From the NCBI RefSeq assembly GCF_000010725.1, contig NC_013854.1:1579001-1643000 (forward strand): a stretch of DNA of 64,000 nt, written 5' to 3'. The notes under the pieces are model-generated. The model made no database searches. It had not been told where the DNA came from and was given only the letters and a program-made list of their open reading frames with translations. Shown here in pieces: positions 44,239-55,160 of this stretch (positions are counted from its first letter, which is position 1; every line of letters begins with the position of its first letter). The translations under genes and the position numbers were made by a program. This DNA comes from Azospirillum sp. B510 (GTDB lineage Bacteria; Pseudomonadota; Alphaproteobacteria; Azospirillales; Azospirillaceae).

Positions 44239-45735
44239 TCAGATGGCCTGGACGTGGCGTCCGCCGTCATCGGGACGACACCAGCCTACGTGAAGTTGGC
44301 CCTTGGCGTCGAAGCTGCAAGCGATCCAGCCCGGACCATGCAGCAGGCGCCGGCCGTCCTCGGCGAAGGGCGGCATCTCGAACCGGTGGCCGGGCAGGGG
44401 GTGGTCCGGGCGGATGAACAGCGGCTCCGCCAGACGGGAGACCCATCCTTCCGGGCGTCCGGCGGCGGAGAAGGGGGGAGCGTGGAGTTGCCACATCTCC
44501 AATCCGCCGCCGCGCAGGACACCGCGCGCCCCGCTCTCCCCCCCCGGTCTGCCGGCGATCCCGCCCAGCCCGCGCGAGGCGATGGTGACGCGGCAGCCGC
44601 TGCGGCGGGAGAAATCGGCCAGCATTCTAACCATCCGCTCCCAATCGGCGTGGCGGCCAGGTGCGGACCAGTGGTCGCCCAGCCGGCTGCGCAAGCGGAG
44701 CGGAAGGATGCCGCCCCACCGGCCCGGCAGCGCCGAGGCGGGGCTGAGGAGGGGGGCTCCGCTGACCAGGATCAGGTGACGGCAGTCGGTGAACCGGTCG
44801 AGCCAATCGGCAAAGGCGCTCCAACCGCGCTCGGACAGCATGCGCCGTCCGTTGCGGTCGCTCCACAGGTCGAGCGTCAACAGGCCCGACTCGCCCATGA
44901 CGAAGCCCTGCGCCAGGGTTCCGCAAGCCGATCCCCACAGACAGTCGGGTGGAGCATCGGCGACGGAGCCGGTCTGGAACAGTTGCGTCTGCCGCCGGAC
45001 CGCCATCATCAGCGGGCGCAGGCTGCGCGAGGTGGCGTCGCCCTCCTCGCGGTCGCCCCAGGCGCCGGCCAGCAGACGTCCGAGATCGGCGCCGTCCCAC
45101 ATCATCACCGAGGGAATCGAGGCCAGCGCCAACGCCGCCCCGGCACCGCTCCAACTCCGCAGCATGCGGTCGAAGCCGGCGCCCATCAGTTCCTCCGCCA
45201 CGCCGGGCAGCGCGGGGCCGAGCCGACGCGAGGCGTCGGACAGCAGGGCGTTGGCCTGGGGAGACGACGCCATCACCGCATTGCCGTCGACCTGCCCGCC
45301 GGCCTGAACCAACAGGTGATAGCGGTCGGTCGAATGCCGGGCGGTCAGCTGGGGCCAGAGGGCGGCGGACGATTCGGCGTCCGGCCCGGCCCCGCCCATT
45401 ATTCCGCTTCCGTATAGAATGGCCATGCGCGGAAGCGAATGGCGCCCCGGAACGACCACGGACCAGCGGGGACCATCGGGAAAGCCATAGACGACGTCGG
45501 TGTCGCGCATGGCGCGGGGAACGGCGAAGTCGAAGCGCCAGACATGGCGGCGGCGCCAGACCATCAGATGGCGGGGGGGAACGGGAAGGGTGACGCCATC
45601 GACCCGCAGATCGTCGGGTTCGACATCCCCGTCCAGAACGAACAGGGCCGACAACCACCAGCGGTCGCGCTGCTCACCACGGAAATAAAGGATGGGACCG
45701 AGAAGGATGCTCGGTTCCGCTCGTCTGGGCGCCAT
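44239..45735 (-). CDS. PhoD-like phosphatase-family protein with eroded metal-binding motifs
   Basis: 498 residues following the layout of PhoD-like proteins with an N-terminal beta domain: 'ILLGPILYFRGEQRDRWWLSALFVLDGD' at the start, a position equivalent to the metal site at 'LLVQAGGQVDGN' (usually GGDQIYAD), 'SIPSVMMWDGADLG' (usually MMWDDHDIFD) and 'GLLTLDLWSDRNGRRMLSERGWSAFADWL' near the end. Key Asp/His residues are replaced, so it is probably not an active phosphatase. No signal peptide. Downstream of a short anti-sigma-like gene in the same orientation. Confidence 0.75.
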   Translation of the reverse strand: MAPRRAEPSILLGPILYFRGEQRDRWWLSALFVLDGDVEPDDLRVDGVTLPVPPRHLMVWRRRHVWRFDFAVPRAMRDTDVVYGFPDGPRWSVVVPGRHSLPRMAILYGSGIMGGAGPDAESSAALWPQLTARHSTDRYHLLVQAGGQVDGNAVMASSPQANALLSDASRRLGPALPGVAEELMGAGFDRMLRSWSGAGAALALASIPSVMMWDGADLGRLLAGAWGDREEGDATSRSLRPLMMAVRRQTQLFQTGSVADAPPDCLWGSACGTLAQGFVMGESGLLTLDLWSDRNGRRMLSERGWSAFADWLDRFTDCRHLILVSGAPLLSPASALPGRWGGILPLRLRSRLGDHWSAPGRHADWERMVRMLADFSRRSGCRVTIASRGLGGIAGRPGGESGARGVLRGGGLEMWQLHAPPFSAAGRPEGWVSRLAEPLFIRPDHPLPGHRFEMPPFAEDGRRLLHGPGWIACSFDAKGQLHVGWCRPDDGGRHVQAI

Positions 45736-45840
45736 GCTTCATCCGTCCGAACCGGCCCTTCCCCCTAGGATGGACCTGCCGCATGCAATAGCGCAAGCCG
45801 CCGGCGGACGGAGGAAAATTATCGCGGCCGAAGAGGCGGG

Positions 45841-46065
45841 CTATCCGTTCCGCTTGCGCAACAGCTCCAGCATTCTCGGTGGCACCTGTTCGTTCAGCAC
45901 CGGGTCATACAGACGATGAAGCTCATCAACATGCTGGCGATGCTGGGCGAGCAACGCCTTGGCGTCGGGATCGCCTTCGACCGCGTTTTCGAATTCCGCA
46001 CGCTCCCGGTCATCGAGAGCGCCGTCCAGATAGGCGTTGATATCGGTCATCGTCACACGCTTCAT
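45841..46065 (-). CDS. Short anti-sigma factor-like protein, 74 aa
   Basis: From ATG 46065. It matches only the N-terminal cytoplasmic part of anti-sigma factors: 'TDINAYLDGALDDRERAEFENAVEGDPDAKALLAQHRQHVDELHRLYDPVL', a pattern of 'a.YlDG.L....r..ve..l..dp...a.l......'. There is no zinc motif HxxxCxxC and no transmembrane segment, unlike complete family members (about 250 residues). It could still sequester a sigma factor in the cytoplasm. The nearest ECF gene is 5 kb away. Confidence 0.65.
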   Translation of the reverse strand: MKRVTMTDINAYLDGALDDRERAEFENAVEGDPDAKALLAQHRQHVDELHRLYDPVLNEQVPPRMLELLRKRNG

Positions 46066-46331
46066 CTCTGTCGTTCCCGGATGGGTCGCCGGGGTTCTCC
46101 CCTGGGACACGATCAACCGTGACACGTCCGGTGGCTCCACCGTTTCCGGAAAGCTCGGCCGAAAGGACGCCCGGCCCATCTTATGGGCATGATCCTCGGC
46201 CATACCAGTCCGACAAACGGCGCGATCATCGCTCCCCTTCGAGGCGAGCAAACCGGTATCGCCATCCTCTTTCGCGTCGCCCGGCCAAGTAACAGGGCGA
46301 TGTCGGCGAATGTTCCGGCGGCCTAAAGCAC

Positions 46332-46356
46332 GGAACGCCGGGCGCGGGGGACTGTT
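46332..46356 (+). promoter_or_regulatory. Consensus EcfG-type (general stress) promoter
   Basis: GGAAC at 46332-46336, 17 nt spacer, GTT at 46354-46356: an exact match to the alphaproteobacterial EcfG consensus GGAAC-N17-GTT, 60 bp upstream of the SDR start. Confidence 0.6.
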
Positions 46357-46416
46357 GTGATTGTGCAACTCGCCCAGCCCGCGCCCCGAGACGGGCGCAG
46401 AAGAAGGAGAATGCCG

Positions 46417-47277
46417 ATGGCTCAGCTGGAGAGCAGGCAGCCGCCCCAGCATCAGAGCATCCAGCCGGGCCATCAGGCGCCGATGACGCCCCAGCCGTCG
46501 GATGGCGGACCGACCTATCGCGGCAGCGGCAAGCTGCGCGACAAGGTGGCGCTGATCACCGGCGGCGACAGCGGCATCGGCCGCTCCATCGCGGTGCTTT
46601 ATGCGCGCGAGGGCGCCAAGATCGGCATCCTCTATCTGAACGAGGATGACGACGCCCGCGAAACCCGCAGGCTGGTCGAAGCCGAGGGCCAGACCTGCAC
46701 CATCCTGAGCGGGGATGTCGGTCAGGAGGAGACCTGCCGCAAGGCGGTCGAGCGCCTCGTCGGCGACCATGGCCGCATCGACATCCTCATCAATAACGCG
46801 GCCGAGCAGCATCCGCGGAGATCGATCGAGGACATCACCGCCGAGCAGTTGGAGCGGACCTTCCGCACCAACATCTTCGGCCAGTTCTATATGGTGAAGG
46901 CCGCCCTGCCGCATATGAATGAGGGGGCCGTCATCATCAACACCACCTCCGTGACCGCCTACAAGGGCAGCCCCGAACTGCTGGACTATTCCGCCACCAA
47001 GGGCGCCATCGTCGCCTTCACCCGGTCATTGTCGATGGCGTTGAGCGACCGCGGCATCCGGGTCAACGCGGTGGCGCCCGGCCCGATCTGGACCCCGCTG
47101 ATTCCCTCCACCTTCGACGAGGAGAAGGTCGAGAACTTCGGCGGCAACGTGCCGATGAAGCGTGCCGGCCAGCCGGACGAGGTGGCGCCGGCCTATGTGT
47201 TCCTGGCTTCCGACGATTCCTCTTATATGTCCGGCCAGGTGCTGCATCCGAATGGCGGCACCGTGGTGAATGGCTGA
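46417..47277 (+). CDS. Short-chain dehydrogenase/reductase, general-stress type (YghA/GsiB-like)
   Basis: 286 residues from ATG 46417 (ATG 46411 also possible) behind AAGGAG. A Gln/Pro-rich head ('QHQSIQPGHQAPMTPQP') precedes the SDR core: 'VALITGGDSGIGRSIAVLYAREGA' (TGxxxGIG), 'DILINNAAEQHP' (NNAA), catalytic Ser in 'INTTSVTAYKG', 'YSATKGAIVAFTRSL' (YxxxK) and 'VNAVAPGPIWTPLIPSTF'. This long-headed SDR group is commonly part of the general stress response, and an EcfG-type promoter lies upstream. Confidence 0.9.
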   Translation: MAQLESRQPPQHQSIQPGHQAPMTPQPSDGGPTYRGSGKLRDKVALITGGDSGIGRSIAVLYAREGAKIGILYLNEDDDARETRRLVEAEGQTCTILSGDVGQEETCRKAVERLVGDHGRIDILINNAAEQHPRRSIEDITAEQLERTFRTNIFGQFYMVKAALPHMNEGAVIINTTSVTAYKGSPELLDYSATKGAIVAFTRSLSMALSDRGIRVNAVAPGPIWTPLIPSTFDEEKVENFGGNVPMKRAGQPDEVAPAYVFLASDDSSYMSGQVLHPNGGTVVNG

Positions 47278-48990
47278 TCCGCCGATGGAGGGCCCCGCCT
47301 GGCTTCATCCGGGCGCGGCGAGGCCCTTCCCGATTGGCCCTCCCACTGGCGGGCATCACGCCGTGCGGATGCGGGAGACGAAGGCGTTCACCGAATCCCG
47401 CAGGGTCTGCGCCTGGCTACCGAGGCTGTCGGCCGCCTGAAGGACCTCGGCAGCCGACCGTCCGGTCTCCAGCGACGCGTCGCTCACCCCCGTGATGCTG
47501 CGTGACACCTCCGCGGTTCCCTGCGCCGCCTGCTGGACGTTGCGGGAGATCTCGCCAGTGGCCGCGGTCTGCTCCTCCACCGCGGAGGCGATGGAGGTGG
47601 CGATCTGGTTGACCTGGCGCACCGTGTCGGCGATGCCGCGGATGGCACCGACGGCGCCCTGGGTCTCCTTCTGGATGGCCAGGATCTGTCCGGAGATCTC
47701 CTCGGTCGCCCGCGCGGTCTGGTTGGCGAGCCCCTTCACTTCACTGGCCACCACCGCGAAGCCCTTGCCGGCCTCGCCGGCCCGCGCCGCCTCGATGGTG
47801 GCGTTGAGCGCCAGCAGATTGGTCTGGCTGGCGATCTCCTGGATCAACTGCACGACGCTGCCGATCCGCTCCGCCGCCTGGGCCAGGCTTTCGACGGTGG
47901 CATTGGTGCGTTGCGCCTCGTCCACCGCCGACCGGCTGATCCGGGTGGCGGTTTCCAACTGGCGGGCGATCTCGCTGATGGAACTCGCCAGCTCTTCGGC
48001 GGCGGATGCCACCGTCTGCACGTTGTTCAGCGTCTCGTCGCTGGCGGCCGCGACGGCGGAAGCCTGACGGGTGGTTTCCTCGGCGGTCGAGGACATGTTT
48101 TCGGCATTGCTCTGCAACTGGTTGGCAGCCGACGACACCGCGCCGACCACGCCCTGAACGCTCGCCTCGAAGCTGTCGGCCAGCGCGTTCATCGTCCTGG
48201 CCTTCTCCGCGGCCGCGAGCGCCTCGGCATCCCTGGCTTCCCGCTCCATCTGGCGGTTGCGGATGAGGTTCTGTTTGAAGATCTCGACCGTGCGGGCCAT
48301 CGACCCGACCTCGTCCCGGCGCCCGGTGCCGGCGACCACCGTCGCCGCATCGCCGTCGGCAAGCCGTTCCATGGTGCCGTTGAGCTGGGTGATCGGCCGG
48401 CGGATTCCAAAGACCGCGATGACGACCGATGCGGATGCGCCCAGCAGGATCGCGACCAGCACGCCGCTCAAAGCCTTGGTGGTAATTCTATCGGTCTGAT
48501 CACTCAAATCACTGGATGACCGCAGGACACCGCCATTCACCTCGTCGGACAATTTGGCGGTGACATCAAATGTCTCCCTGATCAGCGGCCGGCCCTTCTT
48601 GCCATAGAGTTCCGTAGCCCCGGCATGATCGCCCTTTTCCTTGGCGTTGATGATTTCGGGTACGGTGCTCCTGAGAGCGGCAAGCATGTCGGTCATCCGC
48701 GCGACGGCCGCCCGGTTCTCCGGCCTTGCGAGACGCATGACGACCGCGTTGGAATCCGCGATTGTCGCCTGCATATCCATGAGCGTCTTCTTCAGGGCGG
48801 GGAGATCGGCGGCATCTTGCAGAATCAGGAGGTTATTCATCTGTCGTCCGAAATTGGCGACATCGCCGCGCATCCTCTCAAGCTTCAGAGCGAATTGAAT
48901 GTCGTTGGCGATCAGGAGTGAATAGTCGTCATCCACACGGTTCAACGAGGTGGTCATATAGATCGAAAGGCCGATTGCCACCGCGCTTAG

Positions 48991-50297
48991 CAGGCCGCGG
49001 AAAAAGGGCTGTGCACGGCTGTCGTGTCGTGATTCCCTCCAGTGAGGGCAAAGGCGACCGTTGAGGGAATGATGCGGGGCTCGGACGAACGCAGCGAAGG
49101 TCTTTTCAGCTACGTGAGCTGCGAGGCACGGGTTCCGGCGACCCATCCATTGCGGCCGATCCGGGCCATCGTGGACGAAGCGCTGGAGGTGATGTCACCG
49201 GCGTTCGAGGGGCTGTACTCCAAGATCGGCCGGCCGTCGATCCCGCCGGAAAAGCTGCTGCGGGCGCTGCTGCTCCAGGCCTTCTACTCGGTGCGCTCGG
49301 AACGCCAGCTGATGGAACAGCTCGACTATAACCTGCTGTTCCGCTGGTTCGTCGGCTTGTCGATGGACGCTCCGGTGTGGGACGTGACGGTGTTCACCAA
49401 GAACCGGGAGCGTCTGCTGGCCGGGGATGTGGCGGCCAAGTTCCTGGCCACCGTGCTGGGCCAGCCGAAGGTGAAAGCGCTGCTGTCGGACGAGCACTTC
49501 TCGGTGGACGGGACGCTGATCGAAGCCTGGGCCAGCGTGAAGAGCTTCCGGCCCAAAGATGGCAGCGGTGAGCCGCCGGGGCCGGGACGCAACGGCGAAC
49601 GCGACTTTCACGGCGAGAAGCGGTCCAACGAGACCCATGCCTCGACCAGCGACCCCGAGGCGCGGCTGTACCGCAAGGGCAACGGGCAGCCGGCGAAGCT
49701 GGCCTTCATGGGTCATGCGTTGATGGAGAACCGGAACGCCCTGGTGGTCAATGTCCGGCTCACCGCGGCGACCGGCTTGGCCGAGCGCGAGGCGGCGGTG
49801 TCCATGGTCGAGGCCATCCCCGGCCGCCACCGCATCACGGTGGGCGCCGACAAGGCCTACGACACCAAGGATTTCGTGGCGAACATGCGCGAGTTGGGCG
49901 CCGCCCCGCACGTCGCCCAGAACACCCGCAACCGCCGCTCGGCCATCGACGGCCGAACCACCCGCCACCCCGGCTATGCAGTCAGCCTACGAATCCGCAA
50001 GCGCATCGAGGAGGTGTTCGGCTGGATCAAAGGGGCCGGGCTACGCAAGACCCGCCATCGCGGCACGGCCCGTGTCGGCTGGATGTTCACCCTGACCGCC
50101 GCCGCCTACAACCTGATCCGCCTGCCAAAGCTACTGGCGGCGGCATAATCACGCCCGGAGTCCGCCCAAAAGGCGGCCTTGGGCGCTCCAGGCCGGGGGT
50201 GCACCCGCTGATTTCGACCAAAGCGGGTGCAAAAGGCCCAAATTTCGAGCCTCCGCAGAGGCAAGGACGCCATACACGAGCCTTTTTCCGCGTCCTG
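48991..50297 (+). mobile_element. IS5-family insertion sequence, 1307 bp
   Basis: The ends are imperfect inverted repeats: CAGGCCGCGGAAAAAGG at the left and, read inward from the right, CAGGACGCGGAAAAAGG. It is flanked by TTAG at 48987-48990 and 50298-50301, a 4-bp duplication of the YTAR type used by IS5-group elements. It contains one transposase gene and about 150 bp of non-coding DNA after it. Confidence 0.93.
49069..50148 (+). CDS. IS5-family DDE transposase
   Basis: 359 residues from ATG 49069 (ATG 49072 equally likely). It has the DUF772 head '[57 protein letters not shown]' cited in part as '[17 protein letters not shown]', and the Transposase_11 core with D147 in '[17 protein letters not shown]', D261 in '[13 protein letters not shown]' and E315 in '[13 protein letters not shown]', the DDE triad. 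Intact and full-length, so the element may still be active. Confidence 0.95.
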   Translation: MMRGSDERSEGLFSYVSCEARVPATHPLRPIRAIVDEALEVMSPAFEGLYSKIGRPSIPPEKLLRALLLQAFYSVRSERQLMEQLDYNLLFRWFVGLSMDAPVWDVTVFTKNRERLLAGDVAAKFLATVLGQPKVKALLSDEHFSVDGTLIEAWASVKSFRPKDGSGEPPGPGRNGERDFHGEKRSNETHASTSDPEARLYRKGNGQPAKLAFMGHALMENRNALVVNVRLTAATGLAEREAAVSMVEAIPGRHRITVGADKAYDTKDFVANMRELGAAPHVAQNTRNRRSAIDGRTTRHPGYAVSLRIRKRIEEVFGWIKGAGLRKTRHRGTARVGWMFTLTAAAYNLIRLPKLLAAA

Positions 50298-50358
50298 TTA
50301 GAAGGAAAACGACGAAATAAATCTTCGGTCCGATGCCGATGCGATCCAAAAAACTCAT

Positions 50359-50731
50359 GGCAATCACCTTCATTTTATATGATTACGAAGGGTTTCTGCG
50401 ATTAATATCACTAAAGAATATCTGTAATTTTTTATTAATTGCAGTGAATGGAAATTCAATACGAGAATTATCAATGATCAGTTAACAATATGGGGACAAT
50501 TTTGTTATAGCATCTCATTTTTCAATAAAAATTCAGCAAAATTGGCAATGATCACAAAGGATTTTTCGGAGCATGGCCCTGTCGCCGTCCATGATATGGA
50601 TCATTTTATTCCGGGCCAGGCGGCTTCGATCTTCCACGTGGCGGGGTATGACGGCGCGCATGCGTGCGCTCCCCGCAACGATATGCGGGGAGCGATAGGG
50701 AGGGCGCATAATGGTTGCGGCGCGGAAACGA
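50359..50731. other. AT-rich intergenic region upstream of the chemoreceptor gene
   Basis: The 50380-50600 stretch is strikingly AT-rich for this genome and holds no credible gene; it probably contains the receptor promoter, and may be foreign DNA. Several TAATTT and ATTTTT runs are present. Confidence 0.45.
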
Positions 50732-51205
50732 TCAGGTCGCCATCAGGGTGTTCAGCCGTTCCCGCGCTCGGCAAAGGCGTGAGCGGATCGTGCCGATGGA
50801 GACATTCAACGTGTCGGCGGCCTCCTGATAGGGACGCCCCTCGATGGCGACCAGCTTCACGACCTTGCGCTGGCTGGGGGTGAGCGAAGAGAAGGCGCGG
50901 TCGACATCCCTGAACACCAGCCTCGACATCTGCGCCGCGTCGACCGACATGGCGCCGTCCCACAATTCCACTTTCGTCACATGGCGGTCACGTTGCAGGT
51001 TGTTGAAGTGCAGATTCTTCAGCATGGTGGTCAGCCAAGCCTGCATATTTGTTCCGGGTTCGAAACGATGTTGGCGCGACAGGGCACGTGCCAGGCAATC
51101 CTGTAGCAGGTCCTCCGCGGCGTTGGCGTCGCGGGTCAGCTTGCAGGCATAGCGCTGTAGATTGGGCATGCAGTGGATCAGTTCGTTTTCGAACGAGTAC
51201 GCCAT
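50732..51205 (-). CDS. ECF-type RNA polymerase sigma factor
   Basis: 157 residues from ATG 51205. Region 2 is 'LQRYACKLTRDANAAEDLLQDCLARALSRQHRFEPGTNMQAWLTTMLKNLHFN' (cited in pieces: 'AEDLLQDCLARAL' is region 2.2/2.3) and region 4 'LTPSQRKVVKLVAIEGRPYQEAADTLNVSIGTIRSRLCRARERL' (HTH in 'EAADTLNVSIGTIRSRL'). Small two-domain ECF factors usually pair with an anti-sigma gene; none is adjacent, although a short anti-sigma-like gene lies 5 kb to the left. Target unknown. Confidence 0.92.
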   Translation of the reverse strand: MAYSFENELIHCMPNLQRYACKLTRDANAAEDLLQDCLARALSRQHRFEPGTNMQAWLTTMLKNLHFNNLQRDRHVTKVELWDGAMSVDAAQMSRLVFRDVDRAFSSLTPSQRKVVKLVAIEGRPYQEAADTLNVSIGTIRSRLCRARERLNTLMAT

Positions 51206-51686
51206 GGTCTTACCTTCCTCCACGGTCTGTATACGTTTCCCGTCGGCCGGGTGAGCGGCGGCGCTTTCCGTCCGCAGGGGCCGGAGCGGAGCGGAGCGGG
51301 GACGGCATTGAGGTTTCCGGCGCGTGCAAGCGGTGCGGCCGGTTCGAAGGGCTGACGTGTCTTTTGCGGTCGTGGCTGTCTTTTCGGTCCGGGCGTTCAG
51401 GGCACCCTGGCCACTTTTCCCGGCGTCACCCTCGGGGCGGCCGCCATGCGGTCGCCATCATGCGTGTCACGGGTGTGGTGGAACGATCCGGTCGGCGGTG
51501 GCGTCATTGCGGCGGTCCCGGTGTTGCCCGTCGTTGATCGTGTCGGGAGTCAAACGCGTCGTGCGCCGCGGATGTTCCACCGCAGGGTTCAGAAAGAGTG
51601 ACATCGGTGGCAGACCGCGGCGATTCCGGTCCAGGCCGCGCTTGCCGGGCTTACCACCATCGAAAGAGCCCGGTGATGCCCGGTGG
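51206..51686. other. 480-bp gene-free region
   Basis: GC-rich, with a GGAGC repeat tract near 51290. The open frames crossing it have unnatural composition (Arg/Ser-rich) and no start signals, so I see no gene. Confidence 0.4.
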
Positions 51687-52202
51687 CTATGGTCGGCCGT
51701 GGAACGCCAGCGGCTTTTGCAGGCGAAGCGCCGCCATGCCATCTTCATAATAATCGGGATGGATGGCGAAGCGGCGATAGCCGGCCGACCCGTAGAGCGC
51801 GATCGCCGCCGCGTTGTCCGCCCGCACCTCAAGCCTCACCCCGATACAACCATGGGCGGCGGCGGCCTTTTCCAGCGCGGCCAGCAGCCGGCGGCCGACG
51901 CCCTGTCCCCGCGTGCCCGGAGCGACGGCGAAGGAGGTCAGGCGGGCGAAGGGCGTCCCGGCATGGAACGCCACCACGCCATAGCCGACCGCCTGCCCTG
52001 GCCCCGTCACCGCTTGGCGGCAGGCGACGAGGACAACACCTTTCGCTTTCTCCACCGCGTAACGGAAATTGCGCGGCGTCATGCGGTCGGTCGCGAAGCT
52101 GCGCTCCTCGATCGCCAGCAGCGCTGGAAGATCGGCCAATTCGGCCGGGCGGATGCCGATGCGTGCTGCATCGCAGTGGACAGGATCGGTTTCGTGAAGC
52201 AT
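51687..52202 (-). CDS. GNAT-family N-acetyltransferase (RimI-like)
   Basis: 171 residues. The acetyl-CoA-binding motif A is 'LTSFAVAPGTRGQGVGRRLLAALEKAAAAHG' (R-x-x-G-x-G/A in RGQGVGRR) and motif B 'RLEVRADNAAAIALYGSAGYRRF', as in RimI and ribosomal-protein or small-molecule acetyltransferases. Substrate unknown. Faces away from glgP. Confidence 0.9.
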   Translation of the reverse strand: MLHETDPVHCDAARIGIRPAELADLPALLAIEERSFATDRMTPRNFRYAVEKAKGVVLVACRQAVTGPGQAVGYGVVAFHAGTPFARLTSFAVAPGTRGQGVGRRLLAALEKAAAAHGCIGVRLEVRADNAAAIALYGSAGYRRFAIHPDYYEDGMAALRLQKPLAFHGRP

Positions 52203-52382
52203 CGTTGACGGGAAAAAAGGGGAGGGGACGACAGCCTACTCCCTTTTACCACAGCGAAACGGCGGTGTGCTCGATCCGGGGAAAGCTTTGATTAACCAAC
52301 AAAGTGGACACTTTCCCGATGTCTGGCGCGCCGTCCCACCAGCCGCCCGCTCCTATTGGCCTTTCACGCAGAAAGTCAGGAC

Positions 52383-54881
<2,499 letters not shown>

Positions 54882-54893
54882 TCTTGGAAAGGG

Positions 54894-54929
54894 CGAATGC
54901 GCAGGCGCTTTACAAAGCCTGCGCATTCG
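54894..54929. terminator. 13-bp stem-loop after glgP, just before the asd leader
   Basis: CGAATGCGCAGGC (54894-54906) and its complement (54917-54929) form a perfect 13-bp stem with a 10-nt loop. There is no T-run; it may end glgP transcription or be part of the asd leader. Confidence 0.6.
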
Positions 54930-54944
54930 GATAAGACCTACGTC

Positions 54945-55022
54945 ATGAACCGCAAGGCCATCACCATCACTACGACCAAAAAAGCGACTCGCTTCGGCGG
55001 GAAGCGTCGTGGTGCGTGCTGA
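54945..55022 (+). CDS. Candidate leader peptide of asd (25 codons, Ile/Thr/Lys-rich)
   Basis: ATG at 54945 opens a 25-codon frame: MNRKAITITTTKKATRFGGK then RRGAC and TGA (55020-55022). Codons 6-13 are Ile-Thr-Ile-Thr-Thr-Thr-Lys-Lys, with a further Thr at 15. Ile, Thr and Lys are all end products of the aspartate pathway that begins through Asd, the next gene (139 bp downstream). This resembles the thr leader of enterobacteria ('ITTTITITT'). A GC hairpin follows at 55053-55080. The frame is on the same strand and between glgP's stem-loop and asd. The ribosome-binding site is weak, so translation is unproven. Confidence 0.5.
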   Translation: MNRKAITITTTKKATRFGGKRRGAC

Positions 55023-55052
55023 TCGGATCGACCAGCGTTTCTTCCACGAGGC

Positions 55053-55080
55053 AGGCCCCGCCGGACAACGGACGGGGCCT
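55053..55080 (+). promoter_or_regulatory. Hairpin in the asd leader, possible attenuator
   Basis: AGGCCCCG (55053-55060) pairs with CGGGGCCT (55073-55080). It lies 30 bp after the leader-peptide stop and 80 bp before the asd start. No T-run, so if it terminates it does so weakly or with help from Rho. Confidence 0.4.
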
Positions 55081-55160
55081 CGTCGTATCCGGGGTCCGCT
55101 GTCCGAACGACCGATAGGCCGGTCCGATCAACAGTGCGATAGACAGGACGGAACCCCGCC

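Larger units (their letters stand above)
47356..50358 (-). pseudogene. Methyl-accepting chemotaxis protein gene split by an IS element
   Basis: The N-terminus 'MSFLDRIGIGPKIYFVVFLL' is at 50358-50302 and the rest, from '[23 protein letters not shown]' on, at 48990-47356. Removing the IS plus one TTAG copy (1311 bp) leaves 1692 bp, an uninterrupted 563-residue frame. The protein has a signal anchor, a four-helix-bundle ligand domain (about 35-190), a second TM, a HAMP domain ('[20 protein letters not shown]') and a signalling domain with the hairpin tip '[37 protein letters not shown]'. Without the first TM the remaining 3' part could at most give a soluble or mis-targeted receptor. Confidence 0.93.

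Noticed and set aside
51206..51686. Plus-strand frames between the ECF sigma and GNAT genes
   Set aside because: Low-complexity Arg/Ser-rich products with no start signal; more likely non-coding.
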